Positions 28,426-38,502 of a DNA stretch of 64,000 nucleotides are shown here, piece by piece (positions within the stretch are counted from its first letter, which is position 1; each line of letters opens with the position of its first letter). The stretch comes from a bacterium (GTDB lineage Bacteria > DUMJ01), in assembly GCA_012839925.1 (NCBI GenBank), contig DUMJ01000026.1, forward strand, positions 1 through 64,000, written 5' to 3'. The position numbers and the translations under genes are program-made. The notes under the pieces are model-generated. The model was not told where the DNA came from and ran no database searches. It saw only the letters and a list, made by a program, of their open reading frames with translations.

Positions 28426-30054
28426 TCATACTACTATTGTCTTATAGTTTGTGTAAAAAACATTACCTCTTTTCTTCCCGGCACTCCTTACATTTTTCCT
28501 GTATGTATAATCCACCTGTACCTTGACCCCTGACTTTGCCCTGCTATGCTTGGCTGCTAAACGGGCAGACTCCAGGATTACCTCTTCCGGGATATATTCC
28601 AGCCTTTTCCCATTAGTCCTCAGGATAACATGGGAACCGCTATACCCCTTAGCATGAAACCAGATGTCAGAGGGGGAGGATAGCTTAAATGTTATCAGCT
28701 CATTGGATTTTGCATTCTTTCCTACCCATACATCATAACCATTAATCTTATAAGCTGAATATGGTAATGCCTCCTCTTTAGTTAATCTGGGTTTTTCTCC
28801 CTCCAGTTCCTCGGGTGAGGTAATTCTTTCTATCTCCTCCATCTTTTTACTGAGTTCTCTTATCTTCTTGTTTATCTCTGAAATAAGCCCGGGTAAAACC
28901 TCTTTTTCTCTCTTTTCATCCCTGTACCTCTCATAGTACTCCTGAGCGTTCTCTACAGGAGTTTTCTCCGGGTCCAGGGGTATGTCTATCTTTTCTCCGC
29001 TCCATTCTGCCGAGAATTTATCTGAACCTGGCGATATCTGGTGGTTAAACCCCAACAGAATGTCCCCGTAGAGTTTCCATCTCTCCGGGTCTTCCAGCCT
29101 GGATAGTGCCTCTTCTAACTCAACCTTTCTCTTCTCCAAAGACTCTATCTGAGAGTTAAGCTCTTTAATTAAGCTTTTCTTTCTATTTTCCAGTAAAAGA
29201 TGGGGTATTATCCAGTTATAGTATCTTGCACTTGCAGATATCAAAGATTTATGAATTTCGTATCTGTTTCTCTTAAATGTCAGGGGGAATATATAAAAAC
29301 TCTCGGGATTACCTCCATCATCTAAATATACCACAGGCGAGACTCTATTTAAATCCTCTCTGAAGGACCTGATGGCTGTTTTAAGGGCATCTAGTTCCTC
29401 AGCATCTAAAGAAGATATAACTCTTTTTTTATCCAGTTTTGCCCTGGCTGATATCTCTTCTATACTTAAAGGTCCTATACCAACAATATTTTTTATCAGA
29501 AATTCTTCTACTGTTAGAGCAGGAAAGGATTCCAGATAATCCTCCAGGTTAGAGAATGGAATAATCTCTCTCCTTGGTGGATACTCATAATCTAGCCCCG
29601 GTAAAACCTGCCTTACCCTGCTCTTTGTTGAATCTACTCTTTTTATAGCATCTATTATTACACCATCTCTGCAGAGAATAATATTGCTGTGTTTTCCCAT
29701 AATCTCCACGATAAGTTTCCTGATCTCGTTTTCTTCCCATATAGTTTCTTTCTCAAATATACATTCTATGATTCTTTCTCCATCTATCTGGGAGATAGAT
29801 GTAAGTCGGGTCCTGTTTAAGTGGATGTTAAGAGTACTAGCAAATGAACTCTTTCCAGGTTTGAATGATTGTCCAGTATTTATATATATCCTTGGGAATT
29901 GGCTTGAAGCCGAAATTATAAGATAAAAAGTATCTCTTCCTCTCATCTCTATACTGATCGTATTATCAGGCAGAGAGTATGCAGCTCTAAATTCACAATC
30001 CAGTATGGTTTCTCTGATCTCTTGGACTATCTTCTCCAGTATGAATATATCCAT
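28426..30054 (-). CDS. rqcH: RqcH / NFACT-family ribosome quality control protein
   Basis: NFACT-N N-terminus (SFASTLNIHLNRTRLTSISQIDGERIIECIF, MGKHSNIILC) and NFACT-R domain (YDVWVGKNAKSNELITFKLSSPSDIWFHAKGYSGSHVIL). Confidence 0.93.
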   Translation of the reverse strand: MDIFILEKIVQEIRETILDCEFRAAYSLPDNTISIEMRGRDTFYLIISASSQFPRIYINTGQSFKPGKSSFASTLNIHLNRTRLTSISQIDGERIIECIFEKETIWEENEIRKLIVEIMGKHSNIILCRDGVIIDAIKRVDSTKSRVRQVLPGLDYEYPPRREIIPFSNLEDYLESFPALTVEEFLIKNIVGIGPLSIEEISARAKLDKKRVISSLDAEELDALKTAIRSFREDLNRVSPVVYLDDGGNPESFYIFPLTFKRNRYEIHKSLISASARYYNWIIPHLLLENRKKSLIKELNSQIESLEKRKVELEEALSRLEDPERWKLYGDILLGFNHQISPGSDKFSAEWSGEKIDIPLDPEKTPVENAQEYYERYRDEKREKEVLPGLISEINKKIRELSKKMEEIERITSPEELEGEKPRLTKEEALPYSAYKINGYDVWVGKNAKSNELITFKLSSPSDIWFHAKGYSGSHVILRTNGKRLEYIPEEVILESARLAAKHSRAKSGVKVQVDYTYRKNVRSAGKKRGNVFYTNYKTIVV

Positions 30055-30133
30055 AATCTTTCCCCTTTATATCTATCCTGCTTTCTGATATAATATCATA
30101 AAAATTAAATAAAACCTAAGAGATAGGGTGTTT

Positions 30134-30733
30134 ATGGTTGAGAAAAAAGAGGGTATACTATTTGTTGTTTCTGGTCCTTCCGGGGTGGGAAAGGGAACTG
30201 TGATAAACGAGGTATTAAAGGTTATCCCGGATATAAATTTATCGGTCTCCTACACTACAAGACCTCCCAGAAAGAATGAAACTAACGGTAAGGAGTATTT
30301 CTTTGTCTCTGAAGAAGAGTTTGACCGTATGATAAATGATGGAGAATTTCTGGAGTGGGCTAGGGTTCATGGAAATTTTTATGGGACACCCAGGTCTTTC
30401 ATAGAGGAGAAACTGGGAGAAAATAAAGATGTCATTCTGGAGATAGATACTCAGGGAGCCAGACAGGTAAAGAGGATATTCCCGGATGGGGTATTTATCT
30501 TTATATTACCTCCATCTATAGAGGCTCTTCTGACAAGACTTCGTGGTCGGGGAACCGATTGTGAAAGGGATATAGAGATAAGGTTGAGGAATGCCAGAGA
30601 TGAGTTAAGTGAGTGGGAATGGTATAATTATATAGTGGTAAATGAAACTGTTTCCTTTAGCAAGGATTTAATCGCCTCTATTATTTTAGCGGAGAGGTGC
30701 AGGAGTTCAAGGCTGGAGATGAAAGGAATATAG
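30134..30733 (+). CDS. gmk: guanylate kinase
   Basis: VVSGPSGVGKGTVINEVL, SVSYTTRPPRKNETNGKEYFFVSEEEF. Confidence 0.96.
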   Translation: MVEKKEGILFVVSGPSGVGKGTVINEVLKVIPDINLSVSYTTRPPRKNETNGKEYFFVSEEEFDRMINDGEFLEWARVHGNFYGTPRSFIEEKLGENKDVILEIDTQGARQVKRIFPDGVFIFILPPSIEALLTRLRGRGTDCERDIEIRLRNARDELSEWEWYNYIVVNETVSFSKDLIASIILAERCRSSRLEMKGI

Positions 30734-30734
30734 T

Positions 30735-32405
30735 ATGCTAAGCCAGAAGAAAAGGTTAGGGGAGATACTGGTAGAAAAGGGTATAATTACTGAAGAAATT
30801 CTTAATAGAGCCCTGTCCATACAACAAGGTTCGATGGAGAAACTTGGAGATGTCTTTTTAAAGATGGGGGTTATTAAAGAGGAAGACCTATATTCTGCTC
30901 TTTCTGATATATACAATGTCTCCTATGTTAACCTAGATGATGTGGTTATCGACTCTGAGGTTGTTAGACTTGTACCTGAGCATATATGCAGAAGATATAT
31001 GGTGATTCCTCTGAACATAGATGGAGATAGAATTATGGTGGCGATGTCAAATCCTGTAAATATATATGCCCTCGATGATATAAGAATAATAACCGGGAAA
31101 GATGTCGATCCTGTTTTAGCGTCTGAGAGACAGATTACACAGGTGCTGGATAGGATATATACCATTCAGAAGGGGCTTGAAGAGACGCTTATAAATATAG
31201 GTCCTTCCGATGAAGATGCAGAAGCTACCGTGGAGGTTTTGGAGGACGAGGCACCTGTTGTCAGACTGGTAAATCTGACAATTACTCAGGCTGTTCAGGA
31301 AGGAGCCAGTGATATTCATATAGAGCCTACTGAGAACGATGTAAAGATAAGATTCAGAGTGGATGGTGTTCTGTATGATGTAATCTCTCCTCCCAAGAGA
31401 ATCTTTCCGACCCTGGTAGCCAGGATCAAGATACTTTCGAATATGGATATAGCAGAAAGGCGTGTCCCACAGGATGGTCGATTCAGGGTGAATTCTCAGG
31501 GGAAGATAATTGATTTCAGGGTTTCAACGCTTCCAACTATATACGGAGAGAAGATAGTACTCAGGTTACTGGACAGGTCTGCCACTCTTATCGGGCTTGA
31601 AAAACTTGGATTCACAGAGGAGATCCTGCATAACTTTGATAACCTCATACGCAGACCCTATGGTATGATTCTTGTCACCGGACCAACAGGGAGTGGAAAG
31701 ACAACCACCCTGTATTCAGCACTGGCAAAGATAAGTACTACTGAGAAGAATATAATAACCATTGAAGACCCTGTAGAGTATCAATTTGCAAGGATAAATC
31801 AGGTTCAGATAAATCCCAAGGCAGGGCTCACATTCGCTAATGGTTTAAGGAGTATTCTGAGGCAGGACCCGGACATAATGATGGTTGGAGAGATAAGAGA
31901 TAGAGAGACAGCTGAGATAGCAGTTCAGTCTGCACTTACCGGACACCTTGTGTTGAGCACCATACATACAAACGACTCGGCAGGAGCTATCGCTAGACTT
32001 ATAGATATGGGGATAGAACCTTACCTTATATCGTCCTCTCTTATCGGTATACTTGCACAGAGATTAGCCAGAAGGATATGCCCCAGATGCAGGGTCCCTA
32101 AAGAACCGACAGAGGAGGAGATCAAGGTACTTAAGATTTCCTCTGACCATACTATGTATGAGGGTAAGGGCTGTGAAGCCTGCAGGCATACCGGATACAG
32201 GGGAAGATTAGGGATATTTGAGCTGCTTGTGATTGATGATGAAATTCGTGCTATGATAGTTGATAAGACGCCAGCCAATGTAATTAGGGAGGCTGCCGTG
32301 AAAAACGGTATGGTAACGTTGTGGGAGGATGCAAAGTTAAAGGTAATAGATGGTATCACTACTTATAGTGAGATTCTGAGGACAGTTTATACGGGGGAGT
32401 TATGA
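30735..32405 (+). CDS. pilB: type IV pilus assembly / type II secretion ATPase PilB/GspE
   Basis: GspE N-terminal domain, LVTGPTGSGKTTTLYSAL, RSILRQDPDIMMVGEIRDRETAEIAVQSALTGHLVLSTIHTNDS, zinc motif CPRCR...CEAC. Confidence 0.96.
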   Translation: MLSQKKRLGEILVEKGIITEEILNRALSIQQGSMEKLGDVFLKMGVIKEEDLYSALSDIYNVSYVNLDDVVIDSEVVRLVPEHICRRYMVIPLNIDGDRIMVAMSNPVNIYALDDIRIITGKDVDPVLASERQITQVLDRIYTIQKGLEETLINIGPSDEDAEATVEVLEDEAPVVRLVNLTITQAVQEGASDIHIEPTENDVKIRFRVDGVLYDVISPPKRIFPTLVARIKILSNMDIAERRVPQDGRFRVNSQGKIIDFRVSTLPTIYGEKIVLRLLDRSATLIGLEKLGFTEEILHNFDNLIRRPYGMILVTGPTGSGKTTTLYSALAKISTTEKNIITIEDPVEYQFARINQVQINPKAGLTFANGLRSILRQDPDIMMVGEIRDRETAEIAVQSALTGHLVLSTIHTNDSAGAIARLIDMGIEPYLISSSLIGILAQRLARRICPRCRVPKEPTEEEIKVLKISSDHTMYEGKGCEACRHTGYRGRLGIFELLVIDDEIRAMIVDKTPANVIREAAVKNGMVTLWEDAKLKVIDGITTYSEILRTVYTGEL

Positions 32406-33493
32406 GTATAGAGGAATTGCTTAAACTTATATATGAGAGAAACGCCTCTGACCTTCATATTACTGTAGGGGTCCCTCCTATATTAAGAGTATATGGGAGG
32501 CTGGTCAGGACAGAGTTCCCAAGACTTACGCCTGAAGATACTAAGAGCCTGGCATATTCCCTCCTTACTGAAAAACAGAGGGAAAAACTTGATGTACAGG
32601 GAGAGTTTGACTTCTCCTATGGGATACCTGGTGTGGGCAGGTATAGGATAAATGTCTTTCATCAGAGGGGGTCTGTAGCATTAGCTATAAGGAGTATCCC
32701 TTTCAGGATTCCAAAACTTGAAGAACTTGGCTTGCCCAATAGCCTGGGAGAACTGACCAAAAAACCTAAGGGACTCATCCTGGTAACTGGTCCGACCGGA
32801 AGCGGTAAGTCCACTACTCTTGCGTCTATGATAGATATAATAAATGAGAGTAGAGACTGTCATATAGTAACTATAGAAGACCCTATAGAATATATGCATT
32901 CCCATAAAAAGAGTATTATAAATCAGAGGGAGGTTGGAAGCGATACAATCTCCTTTGCAAATGCACTGAGGGCGGTGCTGAGAGAGGACCCTGATGTAAT
33001 ATTGATAGGAGAGATGAGGGACCTGGAAACAATTCAGGCAGCCATCACTGCAGCTGAGACCGGTCACCTGGTCTTCGCAACCCTACATACCAATAATGCG
33101 TCTCAGACGGTGGAGAGAATTATAGATGTATTTCCTCCCCATCAGCAAGAGCAGATAAAGTTACAGTTGAGTAATACTATAGAGGCTATAATATCTCAGA
33201 GGCTTTTACCGAGAAAGAGAGAGAAGACATTGAGCGACGGAATGATAAGAGGAAGGGCTGTTGCTCTGGAGATCTTGATAGCTACCCCTGCTGTAAGAAA
33301 TCTCATAAGAGAGGGAAAGGTCCATATGATTCCTAACGCCATACAGACAGGTTCTCAGCTCGGGATGGTCAGTATGGACCAGTCTTTGCTTAATCTGTAT
33401 AAAGCTGGAGAGATAAGCTGGGAAGATTTTATTAATAATGTTACAAATAGAGAAGAGATGATGAGAATGGTAGGGGAAAGAGTCAGGATATGA
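32402..33493 (+). CDS. pilT: type IV pilus twitching motility protein PilT
   Basis: LVTGPTGSGKSTTLASMID, RAVLREDPDVILIGEMRDLETIQAAITAAETGHLVFATLHTNNA. Confidence 0.96.
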   Translation: MSIEELLKLIYERNASDLHITVGVPPILRVYGRLVRTEFPRLTPEDTKSLAYSLLTEKQREKLDVQGEFDFSYGIPGVGRYRINVFHQRGSVALAIRSIPFRIPKLEELGLPNSLGELTKKPKGLILVTGPTGSGKSTTLASMIDIINESRDCHIVTIEDPIEYMHSHKKSIINQREVGSDTISFANALRAVLREDPDVILIGEMRDLETIQAAITAAETGHLVFATLHTNNASQTVERIIDVFPPHQQEQIKLQLSNTIEAIISQRLLPRKREKTLSDGMIRGRAVALEILIATPAVRNLIREGKVHMIPNAIQTGSQLGMVSMDQSLLNLYKAGEISWEDFINNVTNREEMMRMVGERVRI

Positions 33494-34707
33494 ACGAATT
33501 TGCATACAGGGCTAGAGAGAAAAAGACAGGTCGCTGGAGAGAAGGTTCTATAGTAGCTGATGATGAGGCTACCGTTATAAGGAGATTGCAGGAAGAAGAC
33601 CTTGTTGTTGTATCTGTAAAAGAGAAAAAGGTAACCTTTGATATAAACAAATTTCTTACAAGCCTCCAGAGAGTTTCTCTCAGAGACCTTGTAATCTTTA
33701 CACGCCAGTTTGCAACCATGTTGAGATCGGGGGTTGCTATGGTAAGAGCTCTCAGCATCCTTTCTCAGGAGACGAAGAACCCTAGGTTAAAGCTGGCTGT
33801 GGAAGACATAAGGAAAGAGGTGGAATCTGGCACTGCTCTATCACAGGCACTGGCTAAACATAGAGATATATTTCCAAGATTGTATATAAGCCTTGTAAGG
33901 GTTGGGGAAACAGGTGGTATACTGGATACGATGTTTGATAGACTTGCCGCCTATTATGAGAAGAATGAAGAGATAGCCAGAAAGATTAGAAGTGCTTCTG
34001 CTTATCCGATGGCTATAATCATTATGGCTATTGTTATGGTTATATTTTTGCTTACCTATGTCTTACCAACATTCCTTAATCTTTTAATATCTTTTGAAGC
34101 CCCGCTTCCACTACCAACGAAGATAGTTATGAGTTTAAGTAATGTCTTTAGAGACTACTGGTATGTTGTGTTTTCAGTTGTAATTGTCTTATACCTTCTA
34201 TTCAAGATGGTTACATCAAAGCCGAAGGGGAAGGAACTCTGGGATAAATTTATCCTTAAGATACCAGTTATAGGCAGACTTAATGTTCTTATGGTTGTCT
34301 CAAGACTATGTCATACATTGAGTATACTTTTATCTGGTGGAATACCGATAGTGGTTGCGCTTGAGGTGTTGAAAGATACCATGGATCTTACCCCCTATAT
34401 GAATGCTATAGAGGATGCCAAACGTATGATTACAGAAGGTCAGCAACTCTCCACCTGTTTTGTAAAGAGTAATCTTTTTCCACCTATGCTGGGATATATG
34501 ACTGCGGTAGGGGAGGAAAGCGGTCTGGTCGATGAGATGCTAGAGAGAGTTGGTGTATACTATGATGGTGAACTTGATGCGATGTTATCCACACTCACTG
34601 CGCTGGTTGAACCAATCCTCATTGCTTTTGTAGGAGGGGTTGTAGGTTTTATTGTAATATCAATGTATCTGCCCATATTCCAGATCATCTCGACTCTGAT
34701 GGAATAG
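33490..34707 (+). CDS. pilC: type II secretion system F family / PilC inner-membrane protein
   Basis: EFAYRAREKKTGRWREGSIVADDE, FTRQFATMLRSGVAMVRALSIL, VRVGETGGILDTMFDRLA. Confidence 0.95.
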   Translation: MNEFAYRAREKKTGRWREGSIVADDEATVIRRLQEEDLVVVSVKEKKVTFDINKFLTSLQRVSLRDLVIFTRQFATMLRSGVAMVRALSILSQETKNPRLKLAVEDIRKEVESGTALSQALAKHRDIFPRLYISLVRVGETGGILDTMFDRLAAYYEKNEEIARKIRSASAYPMAIIIMAIVMVIFLLTYVLPTFLNLLISFEAPLPLPTKIVMSLSNVFRDYWYVVFSVVIVLYLLFKMVTSKPKGKELWDKFILKIPVIGRLNVLMVVSRLCHTLSILLSGGIPIVVALEVLKDTMDLTPYMNAIEDAKRMITEGQQLSTCFVKSNLFPPMLGYMTAVGEESGLVDEMLERVGVYYDGELDAMLSTLTALVEPILIAFVGGVVGFIVISMYLPIFQIISTLME

Positions 34708-35441
34708 TGAGAGAAATTCAACTAAATCTGACCCCTTTTAAGAAGCTTATCTCTCTGGATAGCGTGTCTTCCACTATGGATATTGTTTTCAAGATGTCCC
34801 GGCTTGGAGAGAGATTTTTTGTTGTTTCTGCTGAGGAGCAGTGGGCTGGCAAGGGGAAGGGAAATAGAAGGTGGTATTCAGACCGCTTCTCCCTCTCATT
34901 CTCCATTGCAATAGATGGAAAGTTTTTATACAGGCAGTCTCTTTTATCTATTCTTGCCGGTGTCATAGTAAAAAAGGGTATTGTCTCTTACCTGGGTATA
35001 CCGATAGAATTAAAGTGGCCCAATGATATTGTGTTTAAAGGGAAGAAGCTGGGTGGAATCCTGGGAGAGAATTGGAACGAATTTATAATTATTGGGATTG
35101 GTATAAATGTAAATAATTTAGAATTCCCCTGTTATCTTGAATCTGCCATATCCCTGAGGCAGATTCAAGGAAGAGAGATTGATAAAGTAGAGCTATTGAA
35201 AAGTATAATTAAAGAGTTCTCGCTGGATTTTAACCTATTCGCTGAAGGTAACGATATCTTGATTAAAGAGTGGAAAAAGTCCTGCACCACAATAGGTGAA
35301 AGGGTAAAGTTTAAGAGTTATAATAATATAAAAGAAGGTATAGTTACAGATATAGCTAACGATGGAGCGCTTTTAGTCTCTCTCAGTGATGGTAGAAGGA
35401 AAAAGATATATTCCTCTGATGAACTGGTAACAGAGAGATAA
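34707..35441 (+). CDS. birA: biotin--[acetyl-CoA-carboxylase] ligase
   Basis: AEEQWAGKGKGNRRWYSDR, KWPNDIVFKGKKLGGILGEN, IGIGINVNN. Confidence 0.93.
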   Translation: MREIQLNLTPFKKLISLDSVSSTMDIVFKMSRLGERFFVVSAEEQWAGKGKGNRRWYSDRFSLSFSIAIDGKFLYRQSLLSILAGVIVKKGIVSYLGIPIELKWPNDIVFKGKKLGGILGENWNEFIIIGIGINVNNLEFPCYLESAISLRQIQGREIDKVELLKSIIKEFSLDFNLFAEGNDILIKEWKKSCTTIGERVKFKSYNNIKEGIVTDIANDGALLVSLSDGRRKKIYSSDELVTER

Positions 35442-35463
35442 AAATTGAACTGGAGGGAAGACT

Positions 35464-36276
35464 ATGAGAGAATATCTCAGGTTATCAGATAATGACTTGA
35501 TATTTGTGGTTGAGACATTATCCCCTCAGCTGAGGGACAGAATAGATACTGTAAGAGAAGATGAGGATATCATTATGGGTATGCTGGAGGATGATAGATT
35601 GTTCTCCAGAGTTATGGATGACGATGAGATAATGTTAAAGATTTCTCCAAAGTTGTTCTTTACTATACTTATGATAAGAGCGAGGAAGGATTTGAATAGA
35701 GAGTATTACACTGTAGAGAGGGACAGGTCTCACAGGATTCCTATATTTGATGTAGAAAAGGTCAGAGATTTAATAAACCAGGATGATATACTTGACTATC
35801 TTATAGATATGCTTGTCTCTTTTACAAAGACTGAGAGTCAAACGATCTATTATACTGTAAAAGGGAGAAGAGGGCTAAGGAGACTTAAGTTTTCAGATAT
35901 AGATGTCTTCGATATGCTGCGACTTGCAGAATTAGTTGATGAAGATAATCGATTCCCTATTTATAAGAGGATAGGGGATATATGTTTATGGACACTTGGA
36001 ATATTTCCAGAGTATGCGATGCCAAGATCTTTTGCTCGACCTGTTCCATCTTCCAGGGCTGGTGTCAGATTTAGGATGAGTTTTGAAGAGTACGAAGAGT
36101 TAGGTAGAACCTTCTACAGGACTGCATCGAATTCATATTCGGCAAAGGTCTTTGGTCTTGATAGACCCCTTTCAATCCTGAGTGAACAGTTTACAATAGC
36201 AGAAAAACCTTTAAATCTTATATCGGAGAGATATCTGGCATTTAGAAAGGATAGATGGTTTATCTCCTTAAATTAG
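35464..36276 (+). CDS. hypothetical protein, no family recognised
   Basis: 270-aa ORF with upstream GGAGGGAAG SD and codon usage like the neighbours. Confidence 0.75.
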   Translation: MREYLRLSDNDLIFVVETLSPQLRDRIDTVREDEDIIMGMLEDDRLFSRVMDDDEIMLKISPKLFFTILMIRARKDLNREYYTVERDRSHRIPIFDVEKVRDLINQDDILDYLIDMLVSFTKTESQTIYYTVKGRRGLRRLKFSDIDVFDMLRLAELVDEDNRFPIYKRIGDICLWTLGIFPEYAMPRSFARPVPSSRAGVRFRMSFEEYEELGRTFYRTASNSYSAKVFGLDRPLSILSEQFTIAEKPLNLISERYLAFRKDRWFISLN

Positions 36277-36902
36277 ATGAGCCCTTTCTTTATCCCGTAT
36301 GATACTGCTTCAGCCCTGGACTTTACACCTATCTTCTGGAAGATATGGGAGATGTGTGTCTTTACTGTGCTCTCACTTATAAAGAATCTTTCACCAATCT
36401 CTTTATTCGACTTTCCACTGGAAATTTCTCTTAATATTTCAGTTTCTCTATCAGTAAGGTCTTCAGTTATATTATGGTCTGTGACCAGCATTTTTAATAA
36501 CCTGCGAGAAATCTTTGGATTTATCATGGTATTACCTTTATAGACATTCCTTATTGCCCTGATCAGGTTCTCTAGAGATATATCTTTTAATATGTATCCT
36601 ACCGCTCCTGCCTGAAACATCCTCATGATAAGGTCGTCTTCTTCATACACTGAAATAGCGATTATCTGTATCGATGGATTACTGGCTTTTATGGCTTTTG
36701 TAGCTTCTACCCCATCTATTCCGGGCATCCTTATATCCATAAGGACAACATCTGGCTTAAGTCTGTCAGCCTTTTCTATAGCATCTTCACCGCTATAAGC
36801 CTTACCAGCAACTTCTATCTCTCTTTCTCCCTCTAGTAACTTGCCAATCCCATCACATATTATTGCCTGATCATCCACAATAAGAACCCTTATAGAACCC
36901 AT
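36273..36902 (-). CDS. NarL/FixJ-type LuxR response regulator
   Basis: Receiver domain DVVLMDIRMPGIDGVEATKAIK; LuxR HTH LTDRETEILREISSGKSNKEIGERFFISESTVKTHISHIFQKIGVKSR. Confidence 0.96.
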   Translation of the reverse strand: MGSIRVLIVDDQAIICDGIGKLLEGEREIEVAGKAYSGEDAIEKADRLKPDVVLMDIRMPGIDGVEATKAIKASNPSIQIIAISVYEEDDLIMRMFQAGAVGYILKDISLENLIRAIRNVYKGNTMINPKISRRLLKMLVTDHNITEDLTDRETEILREISSGKSNKEIGERFFISESTVKTHISHIFQKIGVKSRAEAVSYGIKKGLI

Positions 36903-36911
36903 TTTCTTCTC

Positions 36912-38432
36912 CTATGTAGGTATACATATATCTATCCTGGTCCCCTTAAACGGGACCCCCTCTATCTCAAAATTTCCCCCTAAAGAACTGACTCTATCTC
37001 TCATCATCTTTATACCGAAAGAATCCTCCCTATTCTTGTAGGAATTACTGTCAAATCCCACCCCATTATCTTCAATATCTATATTTATGTGATTCTCTTT
37101 CACCTCTATCTTTATCAAGGCGCTGGATGCCATGCTGTGACGTCTTATATTTACTATCGCCTCCCTTATAATAGGGAAAAGAGATTCTCTGACTCTCTTA
37201 GGTATCAACTCCTCATCTCCACTGAAGATAAGGGTAAATTTAATGTTACTCTTATCTTCTATCACTTTTACATATTCTCTCAGAGTATCAAAGAAGTCCC
37301 CCTTCAATATTATAGGCTTCTCCTCAAATATTATGCATCTTACATCGTTCAGTATATCCTTTAATAAGTCCTCTAATCCTGTTATCTCGTTAAGTAGTTC
37401 TTCCGGCAGGTCTAACTTTTTTATATACTGTATCCGTATTATTCCATCTGTTACCCCCTGGCATACCCTATCATGCAAGATATTGGTTATTCTGATTCTC
37501 TCTTCCTGCCTGGTTTTCTCTTTTTGTTCCTGATAATTTATAAGATTTTTAAGTATAATTCCCACGTCCTTAAAGAGGAATTTAATCATCTTTTTCTCTT
37601 TAAGGTCGATTTGTCTCTCTTTAAGCTTTATATGTACTGCTCCCAGTATCTCTTCTTCATATATAATTGGGAATGTTGCCGTATCCTGGAGAATTATCTC
37701 TTTTCTGTTCTCTTTGACATTATTGAATATTTCCTTTATTTTTTCCCTCTCGCCCTCATCCATATTATTGAGACCACCATATATTGTTCTTAAATTACCA
37801 TCCTCATAGACCACTGCTATCCCGTATGCACCTTTGGTGATTTCTAACAGTGTTTGTACCAGAGCCTTTATTACAGATCTTGGATTTTTATGTCTGGAAA
37901 TATTCCTTAATACCCTGTAACTTGAGCTTGCTATTCTGGCAGATTTTATAGCCCTAGAGTATTGGAGTACTCCTCCCATAAGAATGCTGGAATATCTTAC
38001 CAGGAGGCTGGCCAGTTCAAGGTCTTCTACAGAAAATGGGACTCTCTCTGGAGAGCGATTTATATTTATTACGCCAATCTTTTCTCTATAACTTACAATC
38101 GGGAAAACAATAGAAGAACCTATCTCATCCCTTGTAAGTGGTTGACCAAGAAACGTATCCCCCCTATTCAGAATGAGGGCATTCCCCTTTCTTATAGCGT
38201 AACCTGCTATACTGTTATTCAGAGAAACTCTGATATGTTCTGCTATGTTTTCCGGGATTCCCTTTTGACTTATAATCTTTAGCGTTTTGTCCCTCTCATT
38301 TAAAAGCATAATAGAACCAGTATCACCATCCATTATTTTTAATATCATATCAAGTATATGACTGGAGAGGATGGACATTTCATCAAAAACTTCTGGCTCT
38401 ATATCTTTAAGCCTCACATTTTTTGTAGACAT
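36912..38432 (-). CDS. GAF-domain sensor histidine kinase (HisKA_3/NarL partner type)
   Basis: GAF region; ERIRITNILHDRVCQGVTDGIIRI dimerisation box; IREAIVNIRRHSMASSALIKIEV, DNGVGFD ATPase motifs. Confidence 0.93.
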   Translation of the reverse strand: MSTKNVRLKDIEPEVFDEMSILSSHILDMILKIMDGDTGSIMLLNERDKTLKIISQKGIPENIAEHIRVSLNNSIAGYAIRKGNALILNRGDTFLGQPLTRDEIGSSIVFPIVSYREKIGVININRSPERVPFSVEDLELASLLVRYSSILMGGVLQYSRAIKSARIASSSYRVLRNISRHKNPRSVIKALVQTLLEITKGAYGIAVVYEDGNLRTIYGGLNNMDEGEREKIKEIFNNVKENRKEIILQDTATFPIIYEEEILGAVHIKLKERQIDLKEKKMIKFLFKDVGIILKNLINYQEQKEKTRQEERIRITNILHDRVCQGVTDGIIRIQYIKKLDLPEELLNEITGLEDLLKDILNDVRCIIFEEKPIILKGDFFDTLREYVKVIEDKSNIKFTLIFSGDEELIPKRVRESLFPIIREAIVNIRRHSMASSALIKIEVKENHINIDIEDNGVGFDSNSYKNREDSFGIKMMRDRVSSLGGNFEIEGVPFKGTRIDICIPT

Positions 38433-38502
38433 TAATTCCCCCTCCCTATATCTTTACTAGTTTTCAGCTAATAGTATATACCATTTAAGCAAAAATTGCA
38501 AA

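Noticed and set aside
30735-34707. Complete type IV pilus locus
   Set aside because: Only pilB, pilT and pilC are present; no pilins, prepilin peptidase or pilMNOP in the window.
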